Shown here in pieces: positions 54,281-62,760 of a DNA stretch of 64,000 nt (positions are counted from its first letter, which is position 1; every line of letters begins with the position of its first letter). Source of the DNA: Cryobacterium glucosi (GTDB lineage Bacteria; Actinomycetota; Actinomycetes; Actinomycetales; Microbacteriaceae); NCBI RefSeq assembly GCF_004402235.1, contig NZ_SOFS01000019.1, forward strand, positions 124,001-188,000. Direction: 5' to 3'. The position numbers and the translations under genes were made by a program. The notes under the pieces are model-generated. The model saw nothing but the letters and a program-made list of their open reading frames with translations. It made no database searches and was not told the origin of the DNA.

Positions 54281-55378
54281 GTGAATCTCAAGCGTTTTGG
54301 CCGACCCGCAGTCATCGCCGTCGCCGCCGCTCTCGCACTGTCCTCGTGTGCCTCCAACGAAGCCGGAACCGGCTCGAGCACCACCGCAGCGACGACCAGC
54401 ACCTTGACCGGAACGCTCACCGGCGCCGGCTCGTCCGCCCAGGGCTCCGCCCAGGAAGCCTGGATCGCAGCGTTCCAGACCTCCAACCCGAACGTCACGG
54501 TCAACTACGACCCGTCCGGCTCCGGCGCGGGCCGCTCCACCTTCATCGCGGGCGGCTCCGACTTCGCCGGCAGCGACTCCGCGCTCAACGACACCGAGCT
54601 CGCCGGAACGTTCGCGTCCTGCGCCGCCGGCGCCAAGGCCGTCGACCTGCCCGTCTACATCTCCCCGATCGCGGTCATCTTCAACGTCGCCGGCGTCACG
54701 GACCTCAAGCTCGACTCCGCAACCCTCGCGCACATCTTCCGCGGCGAGATCACGACCTGGAACGACCCGGCCATCGCCGCGCTCAACTCCGGCGTGACCC
54801 TTCCGGCAACGGCGATCACCGCCGTGCACCGCTCGGACGACTCGGGCACCACGAAGAACTTCACCGACTACCTCTTCCAGACCGCACCGACCGTGTGGAC
54901 CGACAAGGCAGCCGACGCATTCCCGATCCAGGGCGGCGAAGGCGCCAAGGGCACCTCCGGTGTCGTTGACGCCGTGACCAACGGCGTCGGCACGATCGGC
55001 TACGCGGACGCATCCAAGGCCGGCAAGCTCGGCGTTGCGAAGATCAAGGTCGGCGACACCTTCGTCGGTTACACCGCGGAAGCCGCGGCCGCCGTCGTCG
55101 CCGAGTCCCCGCTCGTCACGGGCCGCGACGCGAGCGACCTCGCCATCAAGATCAACCGCACCACGACCGACGCGACGCACTACCCGCTCGTGCTGGTCAG
55201 CTACGCGGTCGTCTGCACCGAATACGCCAAGCCCGCCCAGGGCGAGCTCGTCAAGGCGTACGTGACGTACATGGCCAGTGCTGACGGCCAGAAGGTCGCC
55301 GCATCCGCCGGTGGCGCAGCGCCGCTCTCGACCGACCTGGCCGACAAGGTCGCCGCGGTTCTCGCGACCGTCAAGTAA
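54281..55378 (+). CDS. pstS: Phosphate-binding lipoprotein PstS
   Basis: The 365-aa protein has a signal peptide with a lipobox (ALSSC) near residue 24 and is the extracellular phosphate receptor of the Pst importer. The ligand-binding part shows LTGAGSSAQGSAQEAW, NYDPSGSGAGRSTFIAGGSDFAGSDS and TAVHRSDDSGTTKNFTDYL, the loops that bind phosphate. It leads the operon pstS-pstC-pstA-pstB. The PHO-box-like repeat lies upstream and a large hairpin follows the gene, which may keep PstS in excess over the membrane parts. Confidence 0.97.
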   Translation: MNLKRFGRPAVIAVAAALALSSCASNEAGTGSSTTAATTSTLTGTLTGAGSSAQGSAQEAWIAAFQTSNPNVTVNYDPSGSGAGRSTFIAGGSDFAGSDSALNDTELAGTFASCAAGAKAVDLPVYISPIAVIFNVAGVTDLKLDSATLAHIFRGEITTWNDPAIAALNSGVTLPATAITAVHRSDDSGTTKNFTDYLFQTAPTVWTDKAADAFPIQGGEGAKGTSGVVDAVTNGVGTIGYADASKAGKLGVAKIKVGDTFVGYTAEAAAAVVAESPLVTGRDASDLAIKINRTTTDATHYPLVLVSYAVVCTEYAKPAQGELVKAYVTYMASADGQKVAASAGGAAPLSTDLADKVAAVLATVK

Positions 55379-55420
55379 CACCCGTTTCACCGGCACGACC
55401 CGCACTACCAGCTCCACCGA

Positions 55421-55472
55421 AGTCTGCCCGGCCCGGGCCCGCGTCGTATCAGCGGCCCGGACCGGGCAGACT
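55421..55472 (+). terminator. Large hairpin between pstS and pstC
   Basis: AGTCTGCCCGG and CCGGGCAGACT form an 11-bp outer stem; a C-A mismatch separates it from the inner 7-bp stem CCGGGCC/GGCCCGG. It lies 43 bases after pstS and 69 bases before pstC. Because the operon continues, it is better seen as a partial terminator or 3'-end stabiliser. Confidence 0.7.
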
Positions 55473-55540
55473 GGGGTGTACGGCCCCCGGACCGCGCATC
55501 GTTTTCGCTTCACCACCCGAACCTCAGGGAGACGCCCGGC

Positions 55541-56485
55541 ATGACCTCCGTAGTTGCCCGCGATCGAATCCGCGCCCCCCAGCGTCCCGGCGATGTGATC
55601 TTCTCAACGGCGACCGTCGTCGCCGGCAGCCTGATCCTCGCCGTGCTCGCCGCCGTCGCCGGGTTCCTGCTCGTCCAGAGCCTGCCGGCCTTCGTCGCGG
55701 CACCCGCCGATTTCAGCGGCGGCTTCACCAACTTCTGGGCCTACGTCTGGCCGCTCGCCTTCGGCACGCTCTGGTCGGCACTGCTGGCCATGATCATCGC
55801 GATCCCGCTCGCGATCGGCATCGCCCTCTTCATCTCGCACTACGCCCCCCGGCGGATCGCCCAGGGCCTGGGCTACGTCATCGACCTCCTCGCCGCCGTG
55901 CCGTCCGTGGTCTTCGGCCTGTGGGGCATCGGCGTGCTGGCCCCGCTCGTCCAGCCGTTCTACGCGAACCTCGTCGACTGGTTCGGCTGGTTCCCGCTCT
56001 TCGCCGGACCGGTCTCCGGCACCGGGCGCACCATCCTCACCGTCGCCATCGTGCTCGCGGTGATGGTGCTTCCGATCATCACCGCACTCTGCCGGGAGAT
56101 CTTCCTGCAGACTCCGGTGCTCTACGAGGAAGCCTCCCTCGCCCTCGGCGCCACCCGCTGGGAGATGATCTCAATGGCGGTGCTTCCCTTCGGCCGCTCC
56201 GGCATCATCTCCGCCTCGATGCTCGGCCTCGGCCGCGCCCTCGGCGAGACGATGGCGGTCGCGATGGTGCTCTCGCCGAGCCCGACGGTGCTCTTCCAAC
56301 TGCTGACCTCGCAGAACCCGACGACCATCGCCGCGAACATCGCCCTGAACTTTCCTGAGGCGCACGGCGTCGGCGTGAACATCCTCCTCGCCACCGGCCT
56401 GATCCTCTTCGTCATCACCCTCGCGGTCAACATGATCGCCCGCTACATCATCAACCGCCGCAAGGCCTTCTCGGGAGCGAACTGA
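55541..56485 (+). CDS. pstC: Phosphate ABC transporter permease PstC
   Basis: The 314-aa permease has about six spans, beginning with VVAGSLILAVLAAVAGFLLVQ, and the cytoplasmic coupling loop TALCREIFLQTPVLYEEASLALGATRWEMI (the EAA motif). It pairs with PstA to form the channel that passes phosphate from PstS. ATG 55541 follows GGGAGACGCCCGGC. Its stop overlaps the pstA start by 1 base. Confidence 0.95.
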   Translation: MTSVVARDRIRAPQRPGDVIFSTATVVAGSLILAVLAAVAGFLLVQSLPAFVAAPADFSGGFTNFWAYVWPLAFGTLWSALLAMIIAIPLAIGIALFISHYAPRRIAQGLGYVIDLLAAVPSVVFGLWGIGVLAPLVQPFYANLVDWFGWFPLFAGPVSGTGRTILTVAIVLAVMVLPIITALCREIFLQTPVLYEEASLALGATRWEMISMAVLPFGRSGIISASMLGLGRALGETMAVAMVLSPSPTVLFQLLTSQNPTTIAANIALNFPEAHGVGVNILLATGLILFVITLAVNMIARYIINRRKAFSGAN

Positions 56486-57585
56486 TGAGCAGCACGACCG
56501 CCACCCGGGCCGCGAACACGCCCCAGGCCAACGCATACGCCGCCGGCAAGCTGCCGAGGAACTCCACGCTCTACGTCCTGCTGGCAAGCTGGATCGTCAC
56601 CGGAGCGGTCTTCCTGGTGCTCCAGCTGTCGGGGGCCACCTCCGGCTTCAACATCGTCGGCACGGTCTTCTTCGGCACAGTGCTCTACTGCGTCGCCATC
56701 TACGCGCTCTCCTACGCCGTCGAAGGCGTGCGCCGGGCGAAGGACCGCCTCGTCACCGCCCTCGTCACCGCCGCCTTCGTGATCGCACTGCTGCCGTTGA
56801 TCTCACTGGTCTTCACGACGGTCGTCAACGGGCTGCCGGCCTTCCTCACCCCGACGTTCTTCACCGAGTCGCAGCGCAACGTCGTCGGCGCGGGCGGCGG
56901 CGCCCTGCACGCCGTCATGGGCACCCTCGAGATCACCGGCGTCGCCACGCTCATCTCGGTGCCGATCGGCCTGCTCGCCGCTATCTACCTCACCGAGTAC
57001 GGACGCGGCCGGCTGGCCCAGGCAATCACCTTCTTCGTGGACGTGATGACCGGCATCCCCTCGATCGTGGCAGGCCTGTTCGCCTTCGCCTTCTTCTCCC
57101 TGCTGTTCCAGGATGCGGGCATCCGCTTCGGCTTCGGCGGTGCCATCGCTCTCTCGGTGCTGATGATCCCGGTCGTGGTGCGCTCGAGCGAGGAAATGCT
57201 CAAACTCGTGCCGAACGAGCTGCGCGAGGCCGCATACGCCCTCGGCGTGCCGAAGTGGCTGACCATTCTCAAGGTGGTGCTTCCGACCTCGATCGCCGGC
57301 ATCGTCACGGGAATCATGATCTCGATCTCCCGGGTCATCGGCGAGACGGCCCCGCTGCTGATCATCTCCGGCTTCACGGCGAGCATGAACTACGACCTGT
57401 TCAGCCAGCGGATGATGACCCTCCCGGTGTTCGTGTACACCCAGTACGCGAACCAGGGCACGGACACCCAGGCGTATCTCGACAGGGCCTGGGCCGGCGC
57501 ACTCACCCTGGTGCTCATCGTCATGCTCCTGAACGGCCTCGCGAGGCTCATCGCCAGAATCTTCTCCCCCAAGCTCGGCCGCTAG
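56485..57585 (+). CDS. pstA: Phosphate ABC transporter permease PstA
   Basis: The 366-aa permease has a long N-terminal part with two spans before the core, longer than E. coli PstA but usual in actinobacteria. The core has [32 protein letters not shown] and the EAA loop [25 protein letters not shown], followed by [14 protein letters not shown]. It starts within the end of pstC and is followed 37 bases later by pstB. Confidence 0.95.
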   Translation: MSSTTATRAANTPQANAYAAGKLPRNSTLYVLLASWIVTGAVFLVLQLSGATSGFNIVGTVFFGTVLYCVAIYALSYAVEGVRRAKDRLVTALVTAAFVIALLPLISLVFTTVVNGLPAFLTPTFFTESQRNVVGAGGGALHAVMGTLEITGVATLISVPIGLLAAIYLTEYGRGRLAQAITFFVDVMTGIPSIVAGLFAFAFFSLLFQDAGIRFGFGGAIALSVLMIPVVVRSSEEMLKLVPNELREAAYALGVPKWLTILKVVLPTSIAGIVTGIMISISRVIGETAPLLIISGFTASMNYDLFSQRMMTLPVFVYTQYANQGTDTQAYLDRAWAGALTLVLIVMLLNGLARLIARIFSPKLGR

Positions 57586-57622
57586 GCTCCACCCGGCCGC
57601 TGGCCGCAACTCGAAGGATCAC

Positions 57623-58402
57623 ATGTCCAAGCGCATTGAAGTCAACGACCTCAACGTCTATTACAGCAAGTTCCTCGCTGTCGAAAACGTCACGCTGACG
57701 ATCGAGCCCCGCACGGTGACCGCCCTGATCGGGCCGAGCGGGTGCGGTAAGTCCACCTTCCTCCGCACCCTGAACCGGATGCACGAAGTCATCCCGGGCG
57801 CCTACGTCACGGGCGAGGTGCTCATCGACGGCAACAACCTCTACGGCCCCGGCGTCGACCCGGTACTCGTGCGCCGCCAGGTCGGCATGGTGTTCCAGCG
57901 GCCGAACCCGTTCCCGACCATGTCGATCGGCGACAACGTCCTCGCCGGCGTGAAGCTCAACAACCGCCGCATCTCCAAGTCGGACGCGGATGCCCTCATC
58001 GAGAAGTCCCTCCAGGGCGCCAACCTCTGGAACGAGGTCAAGGACCGCCTCGACAAGCCAGGCTCGAGCCTCTCCGGCGGCCAGCAGCAGCGGCTCTGCA
58101 TCGCCCGTGCGATCGCCGTGCAGCCCGACGTGATCCTGATGGACGAGCCGTGCTCGGCCCTCGACCCGATCTCCACCCTCGCGATCGAGGACCTCATCGA
58201 GGAGATGAAGGCCGAATACACGATCGTGATCGTCACGCACAACATGCAGCAGGCATCCCGGGTCTCCGACCGCACCGGCTTCTTCAACATCGCCGGCACC
58301 GGCAAGCCGGGCAAGCTCATCGAGTACAACGACACCACGACGATCTTCTCCAACCCGTCGGTGCAGGCGACCGAGGACTACGTCTCCGGTCGCTTCGGCT
58401 AA
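57623..58402 (+). CDS. pstB: Phosphate ABC transporter ATPase PstB
   Basis: The 259-aa ATPase has Walker [20 protein letters not shown] near residue 35, the PstB-typical [20 protein letters not shown] (Q-loop), the signature [18 protein letters not shown], Walker [17 protein letters not shown] and the H-loop [20 protein letters not shown]. It energises the Pst importer and likely contacts PhoU. It ends the operon and is convergent with the aminotransferase-class-IV gene. Confidence 0.97.
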   Translation: MSKRIEVNDLNVYYSKFLAVENVTLTIEPRTVTALIGPSGCGKSTFLRTLNRMHEVIPGAYVTGEVLIDGNNLYGPGVDPVLVRRQVGMVFQRPNPFPTMSIGDNVLAGVKLNNRRISKSDADALIEKSLQGANLWNEVKDRLDKPGSSLSGGQQQRLCIARAIAVQPDVILMDEPCSALDPISTLAIEDLIEEMKAEYTIVIVTHNMQQASRVSDRTGFFNIAGTGKPGKLIEYNDTTTIFSNPSVQATEDYVSGRFG

Positions 58403-58417
58403 ACCCGCGCCTGCCCC

Positions 58418-58433
58418 GACCGCTTCGGCGGTC
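58418..58433. terminator. UUCG-loop hairpin after pstB
   Basis: GACCGC pairs with GCGGTC across a TTCG tetraloop, an unusually stable RNA hairpin. It lies between pstB and the convergent pabC-like gene and overlaps the stop of the latter. Confidence 0.55.
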
Positions 58434-59320
58434 TAGTCGGTGCGGCCGAGCAGGTACGCGTTGAAGACGCGGGTGCGCGGCAGGTCGGTCGCGAGCGGCA
58501 GGCCGTCGAGTTCGGTCACGGCCACGACCAGGCGGATGCTCGACAACAGCCAGACGGCATCCGCCGCCCGCAGCTCCGCGACCGTGATGTCGCGGTACTC
58601 CACCGGTTCGCCCTGCTCCCTGAGGTGCTCGAAGAGGCTCTGCTGGGTGGTGCCGTGCAGGATCGCACCGCTCGGCGCCGGCGTCACGTAGACGCCGTTC
58701 GAACGGATGACCACGCTCGACGTCGGGCCCTCCATGACGTAGCCGTCGTGCGTGAGGAAGATCGTGTCGTCGGCCCCACGGCGCCGCGCCTCGCGGAGGG
58801 CGGCCATGTTGATCGCGTAGCTGAGTGTCTTCGCACCCATCAGCAGCCACGGGGCGACCTCGGCGACCCCGCGCGGGTACCCGCGGTCGAGGGTGATCAC
58901 CCGCACCCCGTTCTCGCGCGCGGCGGAGTGGTCCGGCGCGCGGGTCGCGTGCAGCCACGCGGTCGGTGCAGGCCCGGATTGGACGCCGCGGCTGAGTACG
59001 AACTTGAGGGCGAGATCGCCCTCGTGCGGAACCCGCGCCACCGCGTAGGCGATGGCCTCTCGCCACTGCGCCGGGTTCGGCACCGGGAGGTCGCAGATCT
59101 CCGCCGAGTGCCTCAGGCGGGTGATGTGCGCCTCGACCTCCTGCGGGTGCCCGTCGACGACGCTGAGGGTCTCGAAGATGCCGTCACCGCGCTGGGTGCT
59201 CAGCTCCCCCACCCGGAGAGCCGGAGCGGCCGAATCCATCTCGTGGAAGGTGCCCGCAAAGTCCGCCTGGGCGGAATCGGCGGGCACCGGGTCGATCAGA
59301 AGGGTGAATGGCAGCGTCAT
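58433..59320 (-). CDS. Aminotransferase class IV, aminodeoxychorismate lyase-like
   Basis: The 295-aa PLP enzyme has STQRGDGIFETLSVVDG near 45, KFVLSRGVQSG, the catalytic Lys in GAKTLSYAINMAALREARRRGADD near 165, and TTQQSLFEHL. Class IV enzymes include PabC (p-aminobenzoate for folate), branched-chain aminotransferases and D-amino-acid transferases; the GDGIFET motif favours PabC. It precedes the anti-sigma factor gene's end by 20 bases, but a shared function is not evident. Confidence 0.85.
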   Translation of the reverse strand: MTLPFTLLIDPVPADSAQADFAGTFHEMDSAAPALRVGELSTQRGDGIFETLSVVDGHPQEVEAHITRLRHSAEICDLPVPNPAQWREAIAYAVARVPHEGDLALKFVLSRGVQSGPAPTAWLHATRAPDHSAARENGVRVITLDRGYPRGVAEVAPWLLMGAKTLSYAINMAALREARRRGADDTIFLTHDGYVMEGPTSSVVIRSNGVYVTPAPSGAILHGTTQQSLFEHLREQGEPVEYRDITVAELRAADAVWLLSSIRLVVAVTELDGLPLATDLPRTRVFNAYLLGRTD

Positions 59321-59340
59321 GCCCCGAGCCTAGTTGCGGA

Positions 59341-60246
59341 TCAGGAACTCTGGATGGCCACGATCGGCGTCGTGGTGGGTTGCTTCGAGCCGCCCTTGGG
59401 TTCCACGGTCATGCCGATCGTGTCGCCTGAGGTGAGGCTGCCGTCGAGGACCCGCCAGGCGGTTCCGCCGCTCGCGCTGACGCTCGTGTCGAGGAGACCG
59501 GCCGAGACCGCTCCCCCGGCTCCGATGTACCAGAGCTGGTAGTCCTTGTCGCCGGAAAGCGCAGGCAGGCCGTCGACGACGAGCGCCGAAAGGCTGCTCG
59601 TATCGGACCAGACCAGGGTGGCCTGGTGGCCGTCCGCGGTCGTCGCCGAGGCGCGCTGCACGTCGGGTGCCGCGTTGAGCTGGGCGAGGGATGCCGCCTG
59701 CTGGGCCGCGAAGGAATCGGACGTGCCCGAGGTGCCGGCCAGTCCCAGGCCGACGAAGGTACCGCCGATGAACAGGGCGACCGCAGCGGCCGCAGCGGCC
59801 AGCAGGCTCGCGGGGCGCTGGAACCAGCGCTTTCTGGCCCGCTCTGCTGCGCTCGCGCCGGAACCCGAGCGGCTGCCCACGCCGGCTGCGGACGGGGGAA
59901 CGGGCGGGACGGCGGCGAGGCCGGGAGCCGCGGGGGCGGCATCCGCTGCCGGTGCTGTTGTCCGGGTGCTCGCCGGCCCGGCGAGGGGGGCGAGTTGCGG
60001 GGTCGAGGAGAGTTTCGCCATCAGCGACGCCTTGAGGGCGGCTGAGGGCTGCACGGGGGCGGTCGCGAGACCCAGGGCCACCGCCGTGTCGCTCAGTTCG
60101 GCGGACTCGATTCGGGCCTCTTCGGAGGACTCCAGGTGCGCCTCGAAGGCGGCGCGCTCCCTGGCCTCGAGGGCGTTGAGCGCGTAGGCGCCGGACAGCT
60201 CGCCGGGGTTGCGCTCCGGGGTGCCGGTGTTCTCGGTGCCGGTCAT
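59341..60246 (-). CDS. rskA: Anti-sigma factor, RskA type
   Basis: The 301-aa membrane protein has a cytoplasmic anti-sigma head (about 1-80) with SGAYALNALEARERAAFEAHLESS. A Pro/Ala-rich linker follows, then one membrane span (LLAAAAAAVALFIGGTFVGLGLAG, about 150-173) and an extracytoplasmic RskA_C domain with LSALVVDGLPALSGDKDYQLWYIGAGG and VSASGGTAWRVLDG. Release of the sigma factor is expected to follow regulated proteolysis. It overlaps the sigma factor gene by 4 bases. Confidence 0.92.
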   Translation of the reverse strand: MTGTENTGTPERNPGELSGAYALNALEARERAAFEAHLESSEEARIESAELSDTAVALGLATAPVQPSAALKASLMAKLSSTPQLAPLAGPASTRTTAPAADAAPAAPGLAAVPPVPPSAAGVGSRSGSGASAAERARKRWFQRPASLLAAAAAAVALFIGGTFVGLGLAGTSGTSDSFAAQQAASLAQLNAAPDVQRASATTADGHQATLVWSDTSSLSALVVDGLPALSGDKDYQLWYIGAGGAVSAGLLDTSVSASGGTAWRVLDGSLTSGDTIGMTVEPKGGSKQPTTTPIVAIQSS

Positions 60247-60839
60247 GATGCCACGCCCAGTTCGTCGCGAAGGCGGATGAGCCCGTCCCTGAGCCTCGTC
60301 TTCACGGTCCCGAGCGGGATATGCAGTTGGGCGGCGACTTCGCTCTGGCTGAAGCCCCCGTAGTAGGCAAGACTGATCGCCTGGCGTTGCAGTTCGGTCA
60401 GTCTGGACATCGCCTTCTCCACCCTTTCATGCTCGATTCGTGTTTCTACGGTCTCGGACACGTCGTCGTAGGCAACCGCGAGGTCGCGGATGCCGATCTT
60501 CGTGTCCCGGTCGCGGCCGGCCTGCGACGACCTGATCCGGTCGACCGCACGACGGTGCGCCATGGTCATGATCCAGGTGGAAGCCCCGCCACGCGCCGGC
60601 TCGTACCGCGTCGCCGATTGCCAGATCTCCAGGAAGATCTCCTGGGTCACTTCTTCCGACTGGGCGTGGTCGATGAGCAGGCGCTTGACCAGACCGAGCA
60701 CCCGAGGGGCCATCTGGTCGTACAGTTCCCCGAAGGCCGCCTGGTCGCCAGTGGCGACCCGGGTAAGCAGCTCCTCTTTTGAGGGAGGCGCTGTCGACTC
60801 GGTGTCAGCGGCGAAGTCAGCAGTCATGAGAACCAGCAT
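60243..60839 (-). CDS. sigK: ECF sigma factor, SigK type
   Basis: The 198-aa protein has sigma region 2 (GELYDQMAPRVLGLVKRLL, SEEVTQEIFLEIWQSATRYEPARGGASTWIMTMAHRRAVDRIR) and region 4 (LTELQRQAISLAYYGGFSQSEVAAQLHIPLGTVKTRLRDGLIRLRDEL). It pairs with the RskA-like anti-sigma gene by overlapping stop and start. In mycobacteria SigK controls MPT70/83 antigens; here targets are unknown. Start may be ATG 60839 or 60827; TAAGAC five bases before the first suggests a leaderless transcript. A perfect palindrome lies 28 bases upstream. Confidence 0.9.
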   Translation of the reverse strand: MLVLMTADFAADTESTAPPSKEELLTRVATGDQAAFGELYDQMAPRVLGLVKRLLIDHAQSEEVTQEIFLEIWQSATRYEPARGGASTWIMTMAHRRAVDRIRSSQAGRDRDTKIGIRDLAVAYDDVSETVETRIEHERVEKAMSRLTELQRQAISLAYYGGFSQSEVAAQLHIPLGTVKTRLRDGLIRLRDELGVAS

Positions 60840-60866
60840 GTCAGGTCTTATCCCGTTCCATGACTA

Positions 60867-60884
60867 GTGTTCGGCGCCGAACAC
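60867..60884. promoter_or_regulatory. 18-bp perfect palindrome upstream of sigK
   Basis: GTGTTCGGCGCCGAACAC is a perfect inverted repeat without a spacer. It lies 28-45 bases upstream of the sigK ATG, in the place of a -35 region. It should bind a dimeric repressor or activator (inference). It is not the LexA box form, in which GAAC precedes GTTC. Confidence 0.65.
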
Positions 60885-61028
60885 GAAATGGATTGGTCAG
60901 AAAAGGCTGAAGGCCGGGCCGCAGAACGCCTCTCGGCGCGAGGCCGCTCAGAGCGGCGAATATTGGAGCCCGGGGTTACTGCGGCCCGACCAGCATCCAG
61001 TGTAAACGACGAGGACGGATGTTTATTC

Positions 61029-61673
61029 CTAGTCGAGCGAATCGCTGCGCCACAACCGGGCGCACGATCCGAACTCCTGGGCCGTCGTCGAGAACCGCAG
61101 GGCGCGAGTGGTCAGCTCTGAGGCGCGGGACACCCCCGATGCGGCGAGTTCCGTCGCGTCAAGGTCGTCGGCGACACTCGCGCATCCGCTTGCGATGACC
61201 CGGCAGAACGCCGCGGCACGGTCGAGCGCGACGGCGAAGTCGCCCGTGAAGATGCCGCGGAGGATCTGGTCGGCGAGGGCGATGATCTCAGCGGGTCCGG
61301 TCGGCGCGGCGGCTCCGGCGATGACGGGGTCGATCGCCACGGTGACCTCGGTGCCGCGCTGGTAGAGGAACGACGTGCCTTCAGGATCCTGGCGGATGAG
61401 CAGGCGGACGAGGTAGATCCGCCACAGCGCGCCGGGCAGGCTGCGCGGCGTTGCGCGCGACCACAGCTCGGCGACCGCGTCGATACCGTGTTCGTCGGTG
61501 TACGCGACGAGGCGCTCGACGACCTCGGGATCGGGGTCGTTCCGCACCCGGGCGAGCAGTGCATGAGCGGTCTCGTGCGCGACGCGGCTGATTGCCGCCG
61601 GATCCTGGCCACCCTCGAAGGATTCGAACTTGCTGCCCGAGAACTGGGTGGGCTTGTGGAAGTCCTCTGCCAA
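61029..61673 (-). CDS. Conserved actinobacterial protein, uncharacterised
   Basis: The 214-aa protein starts with TTG 61673 behind a strong GGAGG box (LAEDFHKPTQFSGSKFESFEGG). It is soluble, helical, and has repeated VARNDPDPEVVERLVAYTDEHG-like and GALWRIYLVRLLIRQDPEG-type blocks with no known catalytic motif. Proteins of this type in related genomes are sometimes mislabelled as RNA polymerase beta subunits; I see no polymerase motif. It is convergent with nothing and lies between the SigK gene and tRNA-Lys. Confidence 0.7.
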   Translation of the reverse strand: MAEDFHKPTQFSGSKFESFEGGQDPAAISRVAHETAHALLARVRNDPDPEVVERLVAYTDEHGIDAVAELWSRATPRSLPGALWRIYLVRLLIRQDPEGTSFLYQRGTEVTVAIDPVIAGAAAPTGPAEIIALADQILRGIFTGDFAVALDRAAAFCRVIASGCASVADDLDATELAASGVSRASELTTRALRFSTTAQEFGSCARLWRSDSLD

Positions 61674-61817
61674 TCGAATCCTCCGTGTCTCGTGCGTGAC
61701 TCGTGCGTGTTGGGTGCGTGTCTGGTGGGGCCTCGCGGGGCGAATCCGTCCGTGAGGGGACCCTCCCCACGGTACCCAGAAAAACCTTGCCCGAATCCAC
61801 GGTAGATTATTCACCGC

Positions 61818-61890
61818 GGGCCTCTAGCTCAGTTGGTAGAGCAAAGGACTTTTAATCCTTGGGTCGTCGGTTCGAGCCCGACGGGGCCCA
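61818..61890 (+). tRNA. tRNA-Lys (anticodon TTT)
   Basis: A full cloverleaf is visible: acceptor GGGCCTC/GGGGCCC, D arm GCTC/GAGC, anticodon stem AAGGA/TCCTT with loop CTTTTAA (TTT), and T arm GTCGG-TTCGAGC-CCGAC. The discriminator is A and CCA is not encoded. It reads AAA and AAG. Confidence 0.97.
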
Positions 61891-61931
61891 CTCTTGTGTT
61901 AGCAGCAGTATGTGCGCAGCGGTTGCGGTGA

Positions 61932-61947
61932 TAACACTCTCGTGTTA
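61932..61947. promoter_or_regulatory. Operator-like inverted repeat before TetR gene
   Basis: TAACAC-TCTC-GTGTTA is a perfect 6-bp inverted repeat 11 bases upstream of the TetR ATG. A further copy of GTGTTAGC lies at 61896. Autoregulation by the TetR protein is the simplest reading. Confidence 0.65.
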
Positions 61948-61958
61948 GCGTCAGTCAC

Positions 61959-62657
61959 ATGAGCACACGATCAGTGATAATCGACGCGACGGCCGAGTTG
62001 CTGGCGCAGTCCCCTGGCGGGGACATCTCGACGCGCGCCGTGTGCGAAGCGGCGGGAGTGCAGCAACCGGTCATCTACCGGCTGTTCGGCGACAAGGAGG
62101 GCCTGCTCGCGGCCACGGTCGATCAGGTCTGGGACCAGTACCTGGGCATGAAGCGCGCAGCCGAGGAATCCGCCGATCCGTTGAGCGACCTGCGGGCCGG
62201 CTGGGACAGCCACAATGCGTTCGCCCTCGCCCAGCCGAACGCCTACCGGCTCCTGTTCGGGTCAGGATCCGTCGCCAAGGCGGAATCAGCGAACGAAGCC
62301 ATGCGACTCCTCCAGAGCGTGCTCGAACGCCTGGCCGCGCAGGGACGGCTGCGCGTTGCTCCTGAGATCGCGGCACGGGTGGTGATGGCGGCGAATACCG
62401 GAGTCGCTCTCGCCCTGATCCTCCGCCCTGCGCTCTATCCCGACCCGGCCATTTCGTCGATGATGCGTGACATCGTCCTCGGCGGGCTGGTATCCGCCAC
62501 CGCGCCCGCTCCGGACGCCGGCGAATCCGCCCGCATTGCGGCGATCACCCTCCGCACGAGCCGTCCCACCCTGCCCCCTGCTCTCTTCACGGGCCGCGAG
62601 GCCGGGCTGCTCGACGAATGGCTGGAGCGCATCCAGTCCTCGTCGCCCTCCGACTGA
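61959..62657 (+). CDS. TetR/AcrR family regulator
   Basis: The 232-aa protein has an N-terminal helix-turn-helix (VIIDATAELLAQSPGGDISTRAVCEAAGVQQPVIYRLFGDKEGLLAATV, residues 6-55) with the family signature VQQPVIYRLFGDKEGLL, and a C-terminal ligand-binding helical domain. It is followed, 103 bases later, by an SDR oxidoreductase gene in the same direction, which is its likely target. A repeat TAACAC-N4-GTGTTA overlaps its promoter. Confidence 0.93.
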   Translation: MSTRSVIIDATAELLAQSPGGDISTRAVCEAAGVQQPVIYRLFGDKEGLLAATVDQVWDQYLGMKRAAEESADPLSDLRAGWDSHNAFALAQPNAYRLLFGSGSVAKAESANEAMRLLQSVLERLAAQGRLRVAPEIAARVVMAANTGVALALILRPALYPDPAISSMMRDIVLGGLVSATAPAPDAGESARIAAITLRTSRPTLPPALFTGREAGLLDEWLERIQSSSPSD

Positions 62658-62760
62658 CAGCCAGCCCCACCGCAGGTCTTCAGGCGTCCCGCCGGGGCGT
62701 CATCCGTCGCGCCCGAAACAGGGCGCGCACCACCGCAGTGCAACAGAAAGCGAATCCCCC

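Noticed and set aside
60867..60884. LexA (SOS) box upstream of sigK
   Set aside because: The palindrome has GTTC on the left and GAAC on the right, the reverse of the actinobacterial GAAC-N4-GTTC order.
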